Assembly: GCA_028554795.2 (NCBI GenBank)
Contig: CM068830.1
Coordinates: 49,796,355-49,860,354, forward strand
Direction: 5' to 3'
DNA length: 64,000 nucleotides
Source of the DNA: Sinohyriopsis cumingii
Taxonomy: Eukaryota; Mollusca; Bivalvia; Unionida; Unionidae
The position numbers and the translations under genes are program-made. How positions within the stretch are numbered: the first letter of the stretch is position 1; every line of letters starts with the position of its first letter. This document shows, piece after piece, positions 49,394 through 61,960 of this stretch. The notes under the pieces are model-generated. The model was not told the DNA's origin. It saw only the letters and a program-made list of their open reading frames with translations, and did no database searches.

Positions 49394-50032
49394 TTAACAC
49401 ATTAACTCCAGGAGGTTTTTGTCGTTTTGGTCTGAAATTCGAGTAGGAAACACATTTTGAAAGCTATTTTCGAACACATCCTAAAACACCAAATTGCAGG
49501 TGATCTTCCAATAACATAATGCCTAGTTGTGTTAGAAACATCGTTTTTCAACGGCTATTTGGCTCGGGCTTGAGCAGAAGGGTAAAAGTTGGATTTGTTG
49601 CTTTTTTGTTGTTGTTTTTTGTGCTTAACTGACCCATTATTTTCGTATTGAGACCACTCTTCATTCCAAGTGCCCATCTTACCATCTTATTCTACTTTTT
49701 GCAAAGGTTCATCTGTCTGGTTTGCATATTATATCGATCTGCCTTAGATCTGAGACCAAAAGGTCTAAAATCCGGACACAAAATCGGATTCCGACCACGG
49801 GCGAATTTTGGGTATAAAAATCGGGTCCATAAAATGAGTTTTTGCCCTCTATATTTTGTAGTACAACTAGAAATTCCAGATTATTTGGTATCATTTGTAG
49901 AATTACATCTGTCTACCTTTCTATAATACGACCCACTTTAGTTTATCATACATGACCTTGATGCTGCAGAGCTCGGCAGTAGGCTACTACCTCCTGCCAC
50001 ATAAACTCGTCACCAGGGGTTAATGTGTTAAT
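49394..50032. mobile_element. Possible MITE with TTAACACATTAA inverted ends
   Basis: TTAACACATTAACTCCAGG near 49394 and its near reverse complement CACCAGGGGTTAATGTGTTAA ending near 50032 face each other 640 bp apart. The inner TTAA next to a CCC/CTCC start would fit a piggyBac-type end with TTAA duplication. Only about 20 bp match; no transposase. Confidence 0.4.
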
Positions 50033-50225
50033 GATGAAATGCATATTATTCTACTTTTTTCGTGAAAATGCCACTTTTAAAAACTTTTATCTTCCTAAAA
50101 ATTGGTAATGTCATATTTTTTTGTGGGAAGTGTCCTCGGCTATGGGTCATATGAAGCATGCTTTTTCTGTCAATCAAGCGAAAATATATTAGATCCTCGT
50201 TCTTTCACCTATTGTCAAACATGTA

Positions 50226-50610
50226 TTGTGGTCAGCTCTATATAACAATCACCTGTACAGGGAAGCCACATGGTTTATACTCCATATACAGAAGCCACCT
50301 GTTAAGAGAGGCCAGATGGTTTATACTTCTTTTATAACAGTCACATATATAGAGATCAATATAATTTTTGCTTCTATACAACAGCCACTTGTACAAAGAG
50401 GCCGCCTGGTTTATACACCCTATATAACAGCCACCTGTACATGGAAACCACGTGGTTTATACTCCCTGTATAACAGCCACATGTATTAAGATGCCAGATG
50501 GTTTATTCTCCTTATGTGAAAGCCACATGTAAAAAGAGGCCACCTGGTTTATACGCCCTATATAACAGTCATCTGTTTAGAAAGACTCGATGGCTTATAC
50601 TCCATTGTAC
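50226..50610. repeat. Minisatellite of about 45-bp units
   Basis: About eight diverged units of TATAACAGCCACCTGTACA, then (G/A)AGGCCACCTGGTTTATACTCCC. Found at roughly 50237, 50280, 50325, 50375, 50420, 50465, 50515 and 50558. Open frames through it reflect the repeat. Confidence 0.8.
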
Positions 50611-51459
50611 ATCAGTTTCCAAGATATGAGCATGAATATTTAAGTTACCTGTTCATCAAGGCCAATTTTTCTAATCCACAAGGGTAAGCATTTAAAGAAA
50701 GGTTTGACTTTATTTCTTTCTTGATTTATTTATATCTTTATTTATTCAACATTTTGCAACGTCTTTTTGAGTGTATTTGTTACCTATAGTGGTTTAGGTA
50801 ATAATGGAAAGCTGCACTTTAATCCGGATTGAGATAAAAAGAAACAAATTATTTAAGTAACGGATGAAATAATTTAATCAAATTATAATCCTTGACCTTA
50901 ATTTCCTAATGCTGTGTTCATGTGTTAAATAGCTAATACAATGGCTATGGTCTTCATGTGTCCAATGTCTGTCAGAATTATAACACATCAAGGTACTAAT
51001 TTTTCTGACACCAACACTACGTCAATCATATTGATGATGTGATAAACTGATTACACTTGTAAATGAGTACTCAGCTGGCAAAATAAAATGCTCACTATAG
51101 TTGATTAATAATAATTTATGTTTACAATCTTTTGCTGGTCTATACAAATATGTAATGAAATTTAAAAATCGAAATTGAGCTCGTTCAATTACAATACCTT
51201 GGCGAGTCCTAAAAATAGTTTCATCTCAGAAATATGTGACTCTCCTCTTCCTTCTCCTCGTACTACTTGACCATGCCCACCCATCTCCCACCCCCATCCC
51301 CAGTTGCTCATCATGTGCCACTACCTATGAAAACTAAGTAATCTGGGCAATCTATGATGATATAAACTTTTATGGGTTGTTTACAGCATGAAACTATCTG
51401 GTTTTTTTTTTTTTTTTTTTTTGGTTCTTTTATTTTTTTATCTTGAAGTTACTTCCTTC
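50611..51459. other. No gene seen
   Basis: AT-rich, with a poly-T run of about 22 at 51401-51422. Confidence 0.4.
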
Positions 51460-51697
51460 GTGGGGCCCCGAGTGGTCTAAAACGTTCACCGTTACGGATC
51501 ACTGCCATCTCACCTCTGTCTGCGTGGGTTTGAGTCTCAGGCTCAGCTAACGTGGGTACGTGAGAAAGCCTGCCAGTAGCTTCTCGTGGGTTGGTGGTTC
51601 TTCCCGGGTTTTCCAGAGTTCTTCCTCCACCAGTTATACTGGCCACCATGTATGGCCTATCTTGTGCTGAAAAATGGCGTTAAACCCAACAACAACA
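51460..51697 (+). mobile_element. tRNA-derived SINE, family 1, third copy
   Basis: Same head, body and (CAA)n tail as the copy at 38843 but lacking the GGCCGAG part of the head. Flanked by a 9-bp duplication ACTTCCTTC (51451-51459 and 51698-51706). Confidence 0.9.
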
Positions 51698-52291
51698 ACT
51701 TCCTTCATAACAGTGGTTCCTTCTCAGTTACATCATATCAAGGGGGTAGGTTCATTAAGCACCCAAATAGGGTCTAGTTACATGACATTTTTATATGCAG
51801 TGTTCAACCTTGAGTGCGAGATTGTGGGTTTGCCGCTAATATTTTGTCCTACGTTCCCCAAATATTGTGCCCCACCACCATCACTACCTCCTCCCAGGCG
51901 CGTTTTCTTCATCAGGATAATACATCGACAAATAAGCCTTAAACCTTTATTTAGTGTATGTCTATCCATGTCTATTTTGGTGCTAGCAATTGCCAAAACA
52001 TGAACATGACCACAAATGTCCATCTTAAAATAATGTATATGTCAGTGAAAATAAGGTTGGTGGTTTTCGGCCGAGTTGTGATTTTAAAGTTTTTGACAGT
52101 CGCTACTGTAACATGTTTTCTAAGTTAAAGTCACAGCATCGGCCAAAATAAATTTAATTATTTTGAGATTGAATTAATGCCAAAGGGTCTAGATTTATGC
52201 AGGTACAACATTTACGATTGATGCTTTATTACGTAATGTGATGATGGGTATTTACACCGAAATTACCGAACCGGGTCAGCTCCTTTAATAC

Positions 52292-52548
52292 CGCGGCCCT
52301 GAGTGTCCGAGTGGTCTAAAGCGCTCTCCGTTACGGATCACTGCCATCTCACCTCATTCTGCGTGGGTTCGAGTCTCGGATTCGGCCAATGTGGGTATGT
52401 GAGAAAGCTTGCCAGTAGCTTCTCGTGGGTCGGTGGCTCTTATCGAGGTTTCCCCGTTTTCTTCCTCCACCATTAATACTGGCCGCCATGTATAGCCTAT
52501 TGTGTGCTGAAAACTGGCGTTAAACCATACAACAACAACAACAACAAA
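52292..52548 (+). mobile_element. tRNA-derived SINE, family 1, fourth copy
   Basis: Head GGCCCTGAGTGTCCGAGTGG, B-box-like GGTTCGAGTCTCGG, body CTTCTCGTGGGTCGGTGG and (CAA)n tail. No convincing target-site duplication found. Confidence 0.88.
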
Positions 52549-52564
52549 TCCGTCTATACCCTAT

Positions 52565-52760
52565 GACTTTACACTTTTTCCACACGCGAGTGTAGCGAAA
52601 ATTTATTCTCGAGTAAGATCCGAACGCGGGAATGCTCGTGCATGCATTGACCCGCACACGCGAATGACCGCTCAGTCAAGAAGCAAATAGATAAATATGC
52701 GATAGCGCCAAGCGCGATCAGCAGGTCGTTTGCGAGTTAAATCGCGCGAGACGTCAAAGC
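52565..52760. other. CpG-rich island-like segment
   Basis: Clearly richer in CG dinucleotides than its surroundings (ACGCGAGTG, CGAACGCGGG, CACGCGAATGACCG, AAATCGCGCGAGACG). It could be a promoter region or part of a GC-rich repeat. No gene can be attached to it on either side. Confidence 0.35.
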
Positions 52761-54127
52761 GGCCTTTCTAGTTGGAATCTTCACTTTTTAACCGTTTATT
52801 TGATTTTTACTGCTTGCATCGCTTGCCTGTGTTTGGTTCTACATCCACGCTAGCGATCCTGTTTCGAATCTACGCACGGATTCGTCTTAAGTTTACCGTT
52901 TCTGCCAATACGGTTTTGAACACTGTCGTGATAATTGTTTTATCTTTAAAGACGATCGAATACATTTGGTAATTGTGCTGGTGTTGCTTTTTGTTACCGC
53001 GAAAATTTCCGAGTTGACAAGTATTCTTGATTGCAGCCGTAATGAAATTATTTATCAGTTGCGCCGGCCTCACTTTGCTATAAGGGGGCAGGGGCCAGTT
53101 TTTATGTGCAAATTAAATGTGCAATCAGCGACCTAGTATTAAAAAAATTCAAATATATATGTGAGGTCGAAAAGATCCCTATTGTTGGATACCTATATTA
53201 AAACAAAGCATAAGAATATTATCCACTTGACCAAAGAAGTCAATGGCAGTTCGTAGCAGAAGAAATTGAGCAACCCAATCCCCAATTTCTACCTGAAATT
53301 TTCATGTCCGATGCTCATTTTTGACACCATGAGATACTCACAATGCAAACGCAATCCGTTTTACTAGATGACAGTTCTGCAAAACAGTGTGTACTAAACA
53401 GGCTGATGCGATTGAAAATAGTTGCCATCCAAGCCGTTTTGGAGATATTCTTCATGCCCCAAACCCACGTGTTTACCGCAATGGGAGGCTAGCTGTTCTT
53501 CCTAGCCGACAATTGGTATTTCACTATCAACATACTGCAGAGTAACTATGGAAGGTGTACATGCCTGATATCAGTTTTAAAAAAAACACAAGCCCGAAAC
53601 ACCTAGTTCACAATTATATCCATATCTTTAATTAATAAACAATAATAGCTGGAAAAGTCACATCATAGCCTTAAATAAATATATCTCCGACAAGAAATCT
53701 GACTGGTATACAAATGATGATTGTGGTAGTTGTATTTCTAACAACACCCAGACTACCTGTGGTCTCAAAGGCAATTCCGCAAATAGCATCCGCGACAACG
53801 ACAAACACAGACACATGCGCGCGCGTGTACACACAAAGGCAATATGGGCAGCTGCAGACTGAACCGTGATCAATAATTGTACTCGATTCCGGCCAGAGGC
53901 GCCAGTGGGTTTCGCGAGATCGAAGCACTCCACAGTTGTAAAGTCACTGGCGAGAAGAAGTTAACTGACAAGCGACCTGCTAATAGCAATTCCCACTAAA
54001 GCATATTTTAATGTTGCTTTTCAACTGAGCGGCCATTAGCGCGTGGGGGTCAATGGTGGCGTACAGACCCGTGTTGGCACCCCCCCATAATACATTAGCG
54101 AGAGCAGAAAGAGTAATGTCATGGGGT
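52761..54127. other. No gene seen
   Basis: Mixed sequence. Two overlapping minus frames at 53658-53933 show no recognisable features and look like chance. Confidence 0.4.
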
Positions 54128-54895
54128 ACAGAGACAATGACTAGTCTGACTCTACATTCCCGTTTGTTTGTACCCCCCTACCGATTTCAAAAATGAGAAC
54201 GTTTAATGTGATAAAAAGTTACAGAACTAAATCAATTGAATCACTGATTTATAATTTCTAACCTGACTGTGACCAGATTGGCACTAATGCTGGCATATTC
54301 TGCACCATTTCATGCTTAACGGACTTCCCATCCTAACACGGCGCCATATTGCGTACACTATAGGCTAGTTTATTTCCATCAGACAACATAATGACGTAGT
54401 TCATCCTGTTCGGCAACTGCTGAATAATTGCGTAAATTACATAACGTTAAGAGTTTGGAATTATATCCCTCTGCATATATGAACATAGAAATTAAACCGC
54501 TTGTTAAATCCACATGAAAAACACATTTGTAGTTGTCATTATTTTCCTTTGCTTGATTCGACATTGTAAATATCAGAAGCAGACGACTTATGTATGTACA
54601 TTTGTAATCGTGACACATCCCTTTGCTGAAAATGGACTTGTCCAGAAACTGGAAATGGACCCGAGCATGTCCGTCTGTTACACTGAAAACTTCCGTTAAG
54701 CATGAAACGCGCATAAGATGACGGTGTTAAGGCCATTATACTCAGAGTCAGGTTAGAAACTATAAATCAATGAATGAATTGACTAAGTTCCTTGCACTTG
54801 TTATCACATTAAAGGTTTTTATTATTTAAATTGGTAGGGGGATACAAAGAAACGGGTTTGTATTATCAGACTATAGAAGCAGTAAGCCTGGTCTA
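54128..54895. mobile_element. Inverted-repeat (foldback) element, about 0.77 kb
   Basis: The arms 54128-54280 and 54745-54895 are imperfect reverse complements: AAACCCGTTTCTTTGTATCC-type outer part, then CCCCCTACC, TTTAATGTGATAA, ATTGATTTATA and TTTCTAACCTGACT. The middle has no transposase. Typical of a non-autonomous DNA transposon; target-site duplication not resolved. Confidence 0.6.
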
Positions 54896-54928
54896 AAACG
54901 CTTATCTGCTATTTCTTAATTAGAAAAG

Positions 54929-55230
54929 TGTGTGTGTGTGTGTGTGTGTGTGTGATTTGGATTTTTAGCGCAGCTTTTACAATTTATCAGTCATCGCTAC
55001 GATGTCCGCAGCATGGCAGTTTATAGTGATGTCTAGGACTGGGGCATCATGCCGTAGGCATGTAGCATTATGTCCTACCAGTCACATTATCCTGACACCA
55101 GGCCGACCAGTCCTAACACTAACCTCTTAATGCTGAGGTTTAAGTCTTTGGTATGACTCGGTCGGTGTTCAAATCCACAACATATCACATCCGAGGCGGA
55201 CGCTTTAACCACTAGGCCACTGGAGCAGTA
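54929..55230 (-). mobile_element. tRNA-derived SINE, family 2, copy 2
   Basis: Minus-strand sense: CAGTGGCCTAGTGGTTAAAG head, a mutated B-box, the conserved GACTGGTCGGCCTGGTGTCA domain and a long (CA)n tail (54929-54953 as GT). It lacks part of the linker found in copy 1. Confidence 0.85.
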
Positions 55231-56641
55231 AATTAGAATAAAAGGTAATTAAGAAACGATTGACATTTAATATAATAAATGCTAGTGAGTGAGCACCAAA
55301 GTTAATTGAGAGCTAGATCCTGGACTGAAAATTACATACTGCAGCTCTTTTTAGGTTAACCAGATTTTCGAACATGTTTATTGCAATAATGTAAGTGAGC
55401 GATGAAAATATGATAACACAGTGCAGACGACAAGCCACTAGTGCATTATGTACCACAATTTTCGTTTGTCCCATTGAATTTGTTTGCCCCCACCCACCCA
55501 ACAAAAAGAAAATTGAAAAGTGTAAACTGCCCTTGGAAACCTAGTTGTAACACTATGTGTAAATTGGGCACACTGTGCTTAATAGTAAAGATTTCGTGCC
55601 GATCTGATCATAGTGATGGGCGCAGCGATCTGCATCAAATTGGTATACATATTTGCAAGATATAAAGGCGTGCTACATACATACATACATGCATACATAC
55701 ATACATACATACATCGAACAAACATTGTCAAACGAAAGAGTGAAAACATCAAGCTTTGAAAAATTTAACAAATAATTAATTTCCCTGGAAGAATGCTGTA
55801 AAAGTAAAAAGAAAAGGACTTGCGGTTTTAAGGAGTCAAATCAAAACATAATCAAAGAATAATCCACGAATTAAATTTTGGAAGTCCTAATACCGAAATG
55901 TTCTAACGATTCCAAGTTCGATTCCCGACGAAGAATCCAAGATGGAAGGCGATGACGTATACTGTATCCTTTTGTGGTGTTGGAATGTCTACAGTTCTGT
56001 GTTATTCACAAACAATAATCGGGTGTTTGAATTTCCCAGTAAAATATAAATAAATGTCTTTGTCCAATAATTCTGTATGAGCACACTTATATTTCCAGGA
56101 AAAAGAATCAATCCTTTTGAATTCAGATAATTCGAATAAACATTAATATGTAATTCCCGAAACTGGTCGCAAGCCAACGAACACATCAAGTGTTTTAAGT
56201 CCAGACTGAGAAAAATCTCTATAAACAATAACTATACAGTAACTCAGACGCAAAACCAATTCCCGGATGAGGGTCAACTTTCCAGAACCTTCGAGAAGTA
56301 TTTACGTATAAAAGTACGTAGTCCCAGTATGACATTGACGAAAACCAATCATTTTACTTAAAGAATAAGATTAAAATAAAAAAATTGTTTACTTCTCTCT
56401 GAATTTCTAAATCAAGGTCGGGAACTGGGTCAGCTTTAGTTGTTCACATCTAAGAGCCATGGTCACACTTTTTTCTGAACAAAAGTGAGTTCCTAGTAAA
56501 CAAAACTACATTTTGACGTGTAATGAAATTAAAAATAAAAAGATTTTAAATCTTACAAACAATTAAATGAAATAAAATATAAATGAAATCAAATATACAT
56601 AACATCAATTATGTATCCATTCACACACGCACGCACACACA

Positions 56642-56711
<70 letters not shown>

Positions 56712-57040
56712 TGCATGTATACATACATACATACATATATGATTTAGCGGCACGTCAGCACAATTATGGCTATATTGTGACTAGTAAAAGCTTCTGAAGG
56801 AGAAGAAAAATTATTTTAAGAAATAATTTGTCTCTGGTTTTCATCAACGCATTATTGTACCCTCTACTCGTGTAAATGAATGATCATTCTTATAACTTTA
56901 CATATTATATCGTGTCACAGTGACCAATATTTCGTTGTCCGATCACTTTAGTCTGAATGTATTTTCTACATGATAATCATTGTTTACAGTGGCATCTGAA
57001 GACTACTTCAAGGTTCATAGACGTAAACAATGAAATAGTT
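55231..57040. other. No gene seen; microsatellites
   Basis: Contains a (CATA)n tract at about 55676-55713 and a (CA)n(TA)n(CATA)n compound tract at about 56622-56740. No supported coding frame. Confidence 0.45.
56640..56740. repeat. (TA)n and (CATA)n compound microsatellite
   Basis: About 33 TA dinucleotides followed by TGCATGCATGTATACATACATACA.. type tetranucleotides. Confidence 0.93.
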
Positions 57041-57044
57041 GATT

Positions 57045-57500
57045 ACACTTCCTAAATCCCTTGATAAATTTTCATCATATTTGGGGAATGAATCATGAAA
57101 ATGTTAAGACAGTTATTTCCTTGGCACGCGCTCTTTTGCTTTGAATTTGAGGTCAAGGTAACATGCAGATAATATGCACTGAAGGTTTAGGTTAAACATT
57201 TTCATATTTTTATGTTTTCTAAACCCTTGGATGACTTTTCGTCATACTTTGGCTGAATCTTTATGACATTAAGATAAATTATTCAACGACGCTAGATTCT
57301 TTTACCTTGGGGTCATAACAAGTTTGCGTTAGGGTTTAATTTTAAAACTCCATGTGCTTATATGATCTAAATCCTTTCATTCTCTTATAGTTTAGAAGAA
57401 TCATTATGAAGTTAAAACAATTGGTATATTCGCGGATCCCCGTTTGACCTTGACAGTCATAGTAAGCTTACGTTAATTTGGTTCAAGGTATTTATCTGAA
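57045..57500. repeat. Diverged tandem repeat, about 150-bp units
   Basis: About three units share CTAAA(T/C)CC(C/T)TTGGATGA(A/C)TTTTC, CATACTTTGG...GAATC(A/T)TTATGA, GTTAAGACAATTATT and CTTTGACCTTGAGGTCA-like phrases (near 57050, 57217 and 57368). Confidence 0.6.
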
Positions 57501-57616
57501 CCGGTCATAGAACAGAAGATCTGATGGGATGGTCTGTTGTCCGTCGTCCGTCTGTCCATTAGCTTATCTTTGTTATATTGATTCTTTCTAAACTACTCCG
57601 ATGATTGTATTGAAAC

Positions 57617-57617
<1 letters not shown>

Positions 57618-57662
<45 letters not shown>
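57618..57662. repeat. (CA)n microsatellite
   Basis: About 22 CA dinucleotides. Confidence 0.95.
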
Positions 57663-57663
<1 letters not shown>

Positions 57664-57684
57664 TCATCCCATGGACTAGTTAGT

Positions 57685-57975
57685 CCTAAATGAAAATGAT
57701 GCTGGTCAGACATCTAATATGACCACCATAGGGTTCATCTTCAAAATCTTTATATCGCTACTTCTCATATTAATATTGAGTTCTCACTAAAGGACTTTTT
57801 ATGTCTTGTTGGTTCTAATGAAAATGGTGTCAATCTAACGTCTAATATGACCACCACTGCAGTCTCAGAAATGTTGTCACTACTCCCCCTGAATCGATCA
57901 TTTTGACATGGGTTTTTCTTACCAAAAGACTTCTAATTATGTGTATTATGTTATAAATGAAAATGACGCAAACTA
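57685..57975. repeat. Tandem repeat of about 130 bp
   Basis: AATGAAAATG(A/G)TG...TCTAATATGACCACCA recurs at 57689 and 57818, with the beginning of a third unit at 57954, followed by a (GT)n tract (57981-58029). Confidence 0.7.
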
Positions 57976-57981
57976 ATATAA

Positions 57982-58029
<48 letters not shown>

Positions 58030-58032
<3 letters not shown>

Positions 58033-59350
58033 TTGAAAATCTAGTTATCACTGAAGAATATCAGAGATGGTTTCGGCACTCGACAATTAAAAGAAAGAAA
58101 TGGTCTTATCTTGAACTCATTGAAGTTAGTAAAGCAATCTAGGTTACGCGTTTTACATCACTGCTTTATCGTGGGCTCAGCATGTAGGTCCAGGCCTTCT
58201 TGTTTACTTCATTAGACATGTGAAAACTTTAATTTTCATTTAATTATAGACTAAATGGCTTCTGTAGTTCAAAGAGCAAATCTGCCCCTACTCTCACTCC
58301 CCGGGCATGTATCCACCTGCGTTCTCAACGTAGTTCTTGCGAATGTTTCATTATGTTGTTTAGTTAGTTCAACATCTACTGGCCATCCTTTAAAAATTAA
58401 CCTTACATTTTGAATGTTTTCACGCCTTTATTAAATAAAGGTGTTGTCCTCCAACCCCACATTCTGGTTCCTCCATTTGATAGACTGGATCACATGCTAA
58501 CTTTTTTATTTGTGCAAAATACACTGGTCTTTATAATTAAAAAAAAAGACGTCCTCCTGTTATGCCGATTTGCTGGTTTTTAAGGACCAAAATAGTTCCA
58601 GAGATTTATTGCAACTTAATGAGGGTTATGTTGATATTTTCACCATAATGGAGGATGTTATTTTCATCGTAATGCAGTATGACTTTATTTTGCCGATGTA
58701 ATAATATTTCCTTACTAGAAAGAAAATAACGACATGTACGTATCCGAAAATAAATAAGGCTTTGATTACAACTGACTAATTTGTACATGTGCATCATAGT
58801 CAAGTATCTGCACGATACAGGAGTTATACAAACAGAAACTAAATCCTTTCAGGTGGTGTATTTATGAATCAAATATCGAAGTGACTGATCCGCGTACTTG
58901 GCTAACGCTTGAATCATTGTGCTCATGGATTATGAAACCCAAGTACTTGGGATTTTTTTTTTCAACAGTTCTAAGTATTATCCTTCGAAGTCTGTGTCAA
59001 TTGTCTGAGTTTGGTTTCTTCCGAAGTGCACATACGTTGATTTGTTCTTGTTAATAGACCATCCCCAATGTTTACGCCACGCGTGTATAGTATTTAACAT
59101 CGATTAAAGGTGTCTTTCAAATCTGAGACTAAATTATCAGTGTACAGAAGCAGTGATATATAAGTGTCACCCATTATGATTCTGATATCAAAGTCGTTGA
59201 TCTTGATCTCTTGCACAAGGTCATTGATAACATAGAAGATTGCCGGAGATAGTTCACAGTCTTGCTTTACACGAGTTTTACAGTCGAACTATTCTCTAGT
59301 TTTGTCCTTTATCCGAATGATATAAACTGAACTTGGGTATATTTAACATC
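58030..59350. other. No gene seen
   Basis: AT-rich. The stretch near 58900-59340 has phrases of the kind found in LINE 3' parts (for example GTCATCAGCG-like wording occurs only later), but I cannot support a feature here. Confidence 0.35.
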
Positions 59351-59542
59351 AGTATGACTCAGCATATAATAATAATAATAATAATGAGGACTTTGTATAG
59401 CGCCTAATCTTTAGAAGCTCTAAGCGCTTTACAACATTAGACAACACCTATCAGATAGAAAACATAATAATATTATTACAAAAACAAACAACATGAAATT
59501 AAAAAAAAACATTAAAAAATAAAAAAACACGTTGAGTATATT

Positions 59543-60631
59543 TCAGGTAGGAAACATTATTAGGTCTTTAAGTTTGTTCTTGCAGTTGAAATGAGTTTTG
59601 AAAGCCCTCTTGAATGTGATCACTGTGTCTTTGTGTCTAAGTTCAGTGGGCAATTCATTCCACGTTGCTGGGCCCTGGTATGCAAAAGAACGCTGTCCAT
59701 ATGACTTTGTTTTCATAGTGGGAATAATGAGTATACGATTGTCAGAAGAGGAGCTTAAGTATCTTGCTGGTGTGTACACATGGGTGAGGTCAAATAGGTA
59801 TGTTGGACTAGAGTCCGACAGTGAAATGTAACACAGAGAACACATTTTGTGTTTGATTCTGGATCGAATAAATAGCCAGTGTAGGGTACAGAGCAGCGGG
59901 GAGGTGTGCTCTGATCGTGGTACTCTAAGTATGATCCGAGCAGCTGTGTTTTGAACTTTCTGAAGTTTCTGGAGTAAATATTGAGATGAACCAGACAGAA
60001 TTGAGTTACAATAGTCCAGTCTTGAGAGTACTAATGAACACACAAGTGTTTTAGTGGCATCAACTGAAAGATATTTGCGAATGGAGCTGATGCGTCTCAG
60101 CTCAAGATATGCAGCCTTGCATATGTTCATGATATGTTGGTGCAATGTGAGAGTACTGTCCAGAGTAACACCTAGGTTTTGTACTGATTGTGTGAATTTA
60201 ATGTTGGCGTTGCTGACATTTATTGTTTGAGGTAAAGGATGTGAATGAGAAAGTCTTTGTGTTGTGATCAGAATGGCCTCAGTTTTATCATCATTCATCT
60301 GCAGCTTGTTACATGTCATCCATGATTTCACATCAGAAATGCACCTCTCTACACCTTGGATGGTAGCATCAACTTCAGTTGGGTGGTTAGATTTGTATAT
60401 TTGGGTGTCATCAGCGTACAATTGGTGAGACACTGGATGATGATCTTTGACACTTGAGAGCGACTGAGTGTACAGACCCCTGTGGAACACCACAACATAG
60501 ATCAACTGGGCTGGAGTGTATTCCATTTGCACATACAATTTGTGTCCTGTTGACCAAGTAGGACTTGAACCATAGTAAGGCTGTATCATGAATGCCAAAT
60601 ACATGCTGGAGACGGTGAAGTGATATATCAT
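59543..60631 (-). pseudogene. Reverse transcriptase, C-terminal part of the LINE
   Basis: The longest open piece, about 360 codons, including YADDTQIYK (catalytic Asp-Asp), KLQMNDDKTE and the SYGQRSFAYQGPATWNELPT segment. Its first codons belong to another register of the same domain, so the true frame is entered by a shift near 60420-60480. Host-genome LINE, not part of any Polinton. Confidence 0.8.
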
Positions 60632-60698
60632 GGTCTATTGTGTCAAATGCTGCAGACAAATCAAAGAGGGTGAGGACTGTAATCTTTCCGCTATCCAA
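60411..60698 (-). pseudogene. Reverse transcriptase, palm part of the LINE in a shifted frame
   Basis: Encodes TVLTLFDLSAAFDTIDHDI and LCCGVPQGSV, the reverse-transcriptase motifs upstream of YADD. It overlaps the next piece in a different register, showing a frameshift near 60420-60480. Confidence 0.75.
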
Positions 60699-60842
60699 CG
60701 CAGAGAGAATGCCAGTAACTACTTTTAAAAGAGTAGTTTCAGTACTGTGGCAAGGGCGATATGCAGATTGTACATTGCTAAAATGACTGTTTGAATTTAG
60801 ATGAGATACAAGATGGGATAGAAAAACCTTTTCTAAGATTTT

Positions 60843-61424
60843 TTATATGAATGGGAGATTAAAAACTGGGCGGTAGTTCTTTAAATCGTTATGGTCTAGT
60901 GTTGGTTTCTTCAGCAGAGGCTTTACAATGGCAGTTTTGAAAAATGATGGGAATTCCCTAGATGAGAGAGAGGTATTAATAACATCAGTTAGTGAAGGCA
61001 ATACTGGATCTAAGCACTCAAGTAGCAGTGATGTTGGAATTGGATCAAGTTCACATGACTTTGGTGCACTCTTCATTACGATTGTACGTTCGAAATCCAT
61101 AGAGACAGCTTCAAATGCTGCTAATGGTTGCCGCTCAGATTCTGTATCCCAACTGTATGGTGACGACGAGTCAGTTGAAATTGTGGTGTCAAGCTTATCT
61201 CTAATGGTTTGTACTTTGTCACGGAAGAAATTTGCAAACATGTCCGGAAGGTCGACTGGAGAGAAGGTAGTTGGAAGTGGTTTTGATTTGTTCCTTGACA
61301 TTAGCTTGTTAGTAATCTTGAAGAGCTCTTTGCAGCTGGAACTTTCCATGATCTTAGTAGTATAGTGGGTTGATTTCGCTGCATGGACTAGATTATCGAG
61401 TGTTCTGCGGTAGGAGGTAAGCAA
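60843..61424 (-). pseudogene. LINE linker and reverse-transcriptase N-terminal part
   Basis: About 190 codons ending LKNYRPVFNLPFI. The SCELDPIPTSLLLE motif is the usual entry of the reverse-transcriptase domain in CR1/L2-type LINEs. It is broken from the palm part by a stop and frame change between 60700 and 60843. Confidence 0.75.
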
Positions 61425-61960
61425 GTTGTTAGGTTAGCTTTGATGTCGTGCATTAGTTTGGTTCTATTTATCAGACGGAGGTTTCTCTTAGTAGCAGATA
61501 AAGGTGGAGGGTTAGGGACTGATACGTCAAGATGGCATATAATGCAGAGGTGATCTGATGCAAGGTCATGGGATACCAGGGAGGACCGTAGAATGTTATA
61601 ATCAAGTCTATGAAGAATCCAGTGTAAAATGTGGCCATGTTTATGAGTGGGTTGGTTAACTGACTGTTTGAGGTTGAAAACATTAATGGAATCTATGAGT
61701 CTTGATGTATTTGAGTTTCCGGGACAGTCAAAGTGAAAGTTGAAATCTCCAAGAATAATCAGGTTGCCACCTATCGAATTTCCATAGTCCAGGAGATTTG
61801 GAAACTGCTCCAAAAAGAGAGAGTCAGCCAGCTTGTTTTTTTTTTCTACTAGGAGGAGGGCGGTATAGGCAGAAAAAATGGACTGACCTTTGCTCCAGTG
61901 TGAGTGTGGTTTGGACTAGTTCAAACGATGTGTGGTCGAAATTGAATTTGCATTACATTA
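61388..61960 (-). pseudogene. LINE endonuclease, C-terminal half
   Basis: An open piece to 61813 with NLIILGDFNFHFD and VSHDLASDHL, the conserved Asp/Asn and Asp-His motifs of AP endonuclease. Recognisable YRPP-type sequence continues to about 61960 across a frameshift in an A-run near 61837-61846. The N-terminal half is absent. Confidence 0.75.

Larger units (their letters stand above)
59366..61960 (-). mobile_element. 5'-truncated non-LTR retrotransposon, L2/CR1-like, frame-broken
   Basis: Minus strand. From 5' to 3': the end of an AP-type endonuclease (GDFNFHFD and ASDHLC motifs, about 61400-61960), a linker, reverse transcriptase start (LKNYRPVFNLPFI near 60860), AFDTIDHDI and the catalytic YADDTQ (near 60410), and a thumb/C-terminal part with YCNSILSGSS and LPTELR (to 59543). 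The reading frame changes at least three times. The 3' end reads GCGCTATACAAAGTCC followed by (ATT)n, a tail type seen in L2/Crack-like elements. The upstream part of the endonuclease is missing. Not functional. Confidence 0.88.

Noticed and set aside
50226-50610. CRISPR-like or gene array (open frame through repeats)
   Set aside because: Diverged minisatellite units without spacers; the open frame follows from the repeat period.
53658-53933. Two overlapping minus-strand frames as a gene
   Set aside because: Different registers of the same DNA are both open, with no domain and no splice or promoter support.
54379-54714. 111-aa minus-strand gene
   Set aside because: Lies within the foldback element, shows no recognisable features, and overlaps other open frames of similar size.
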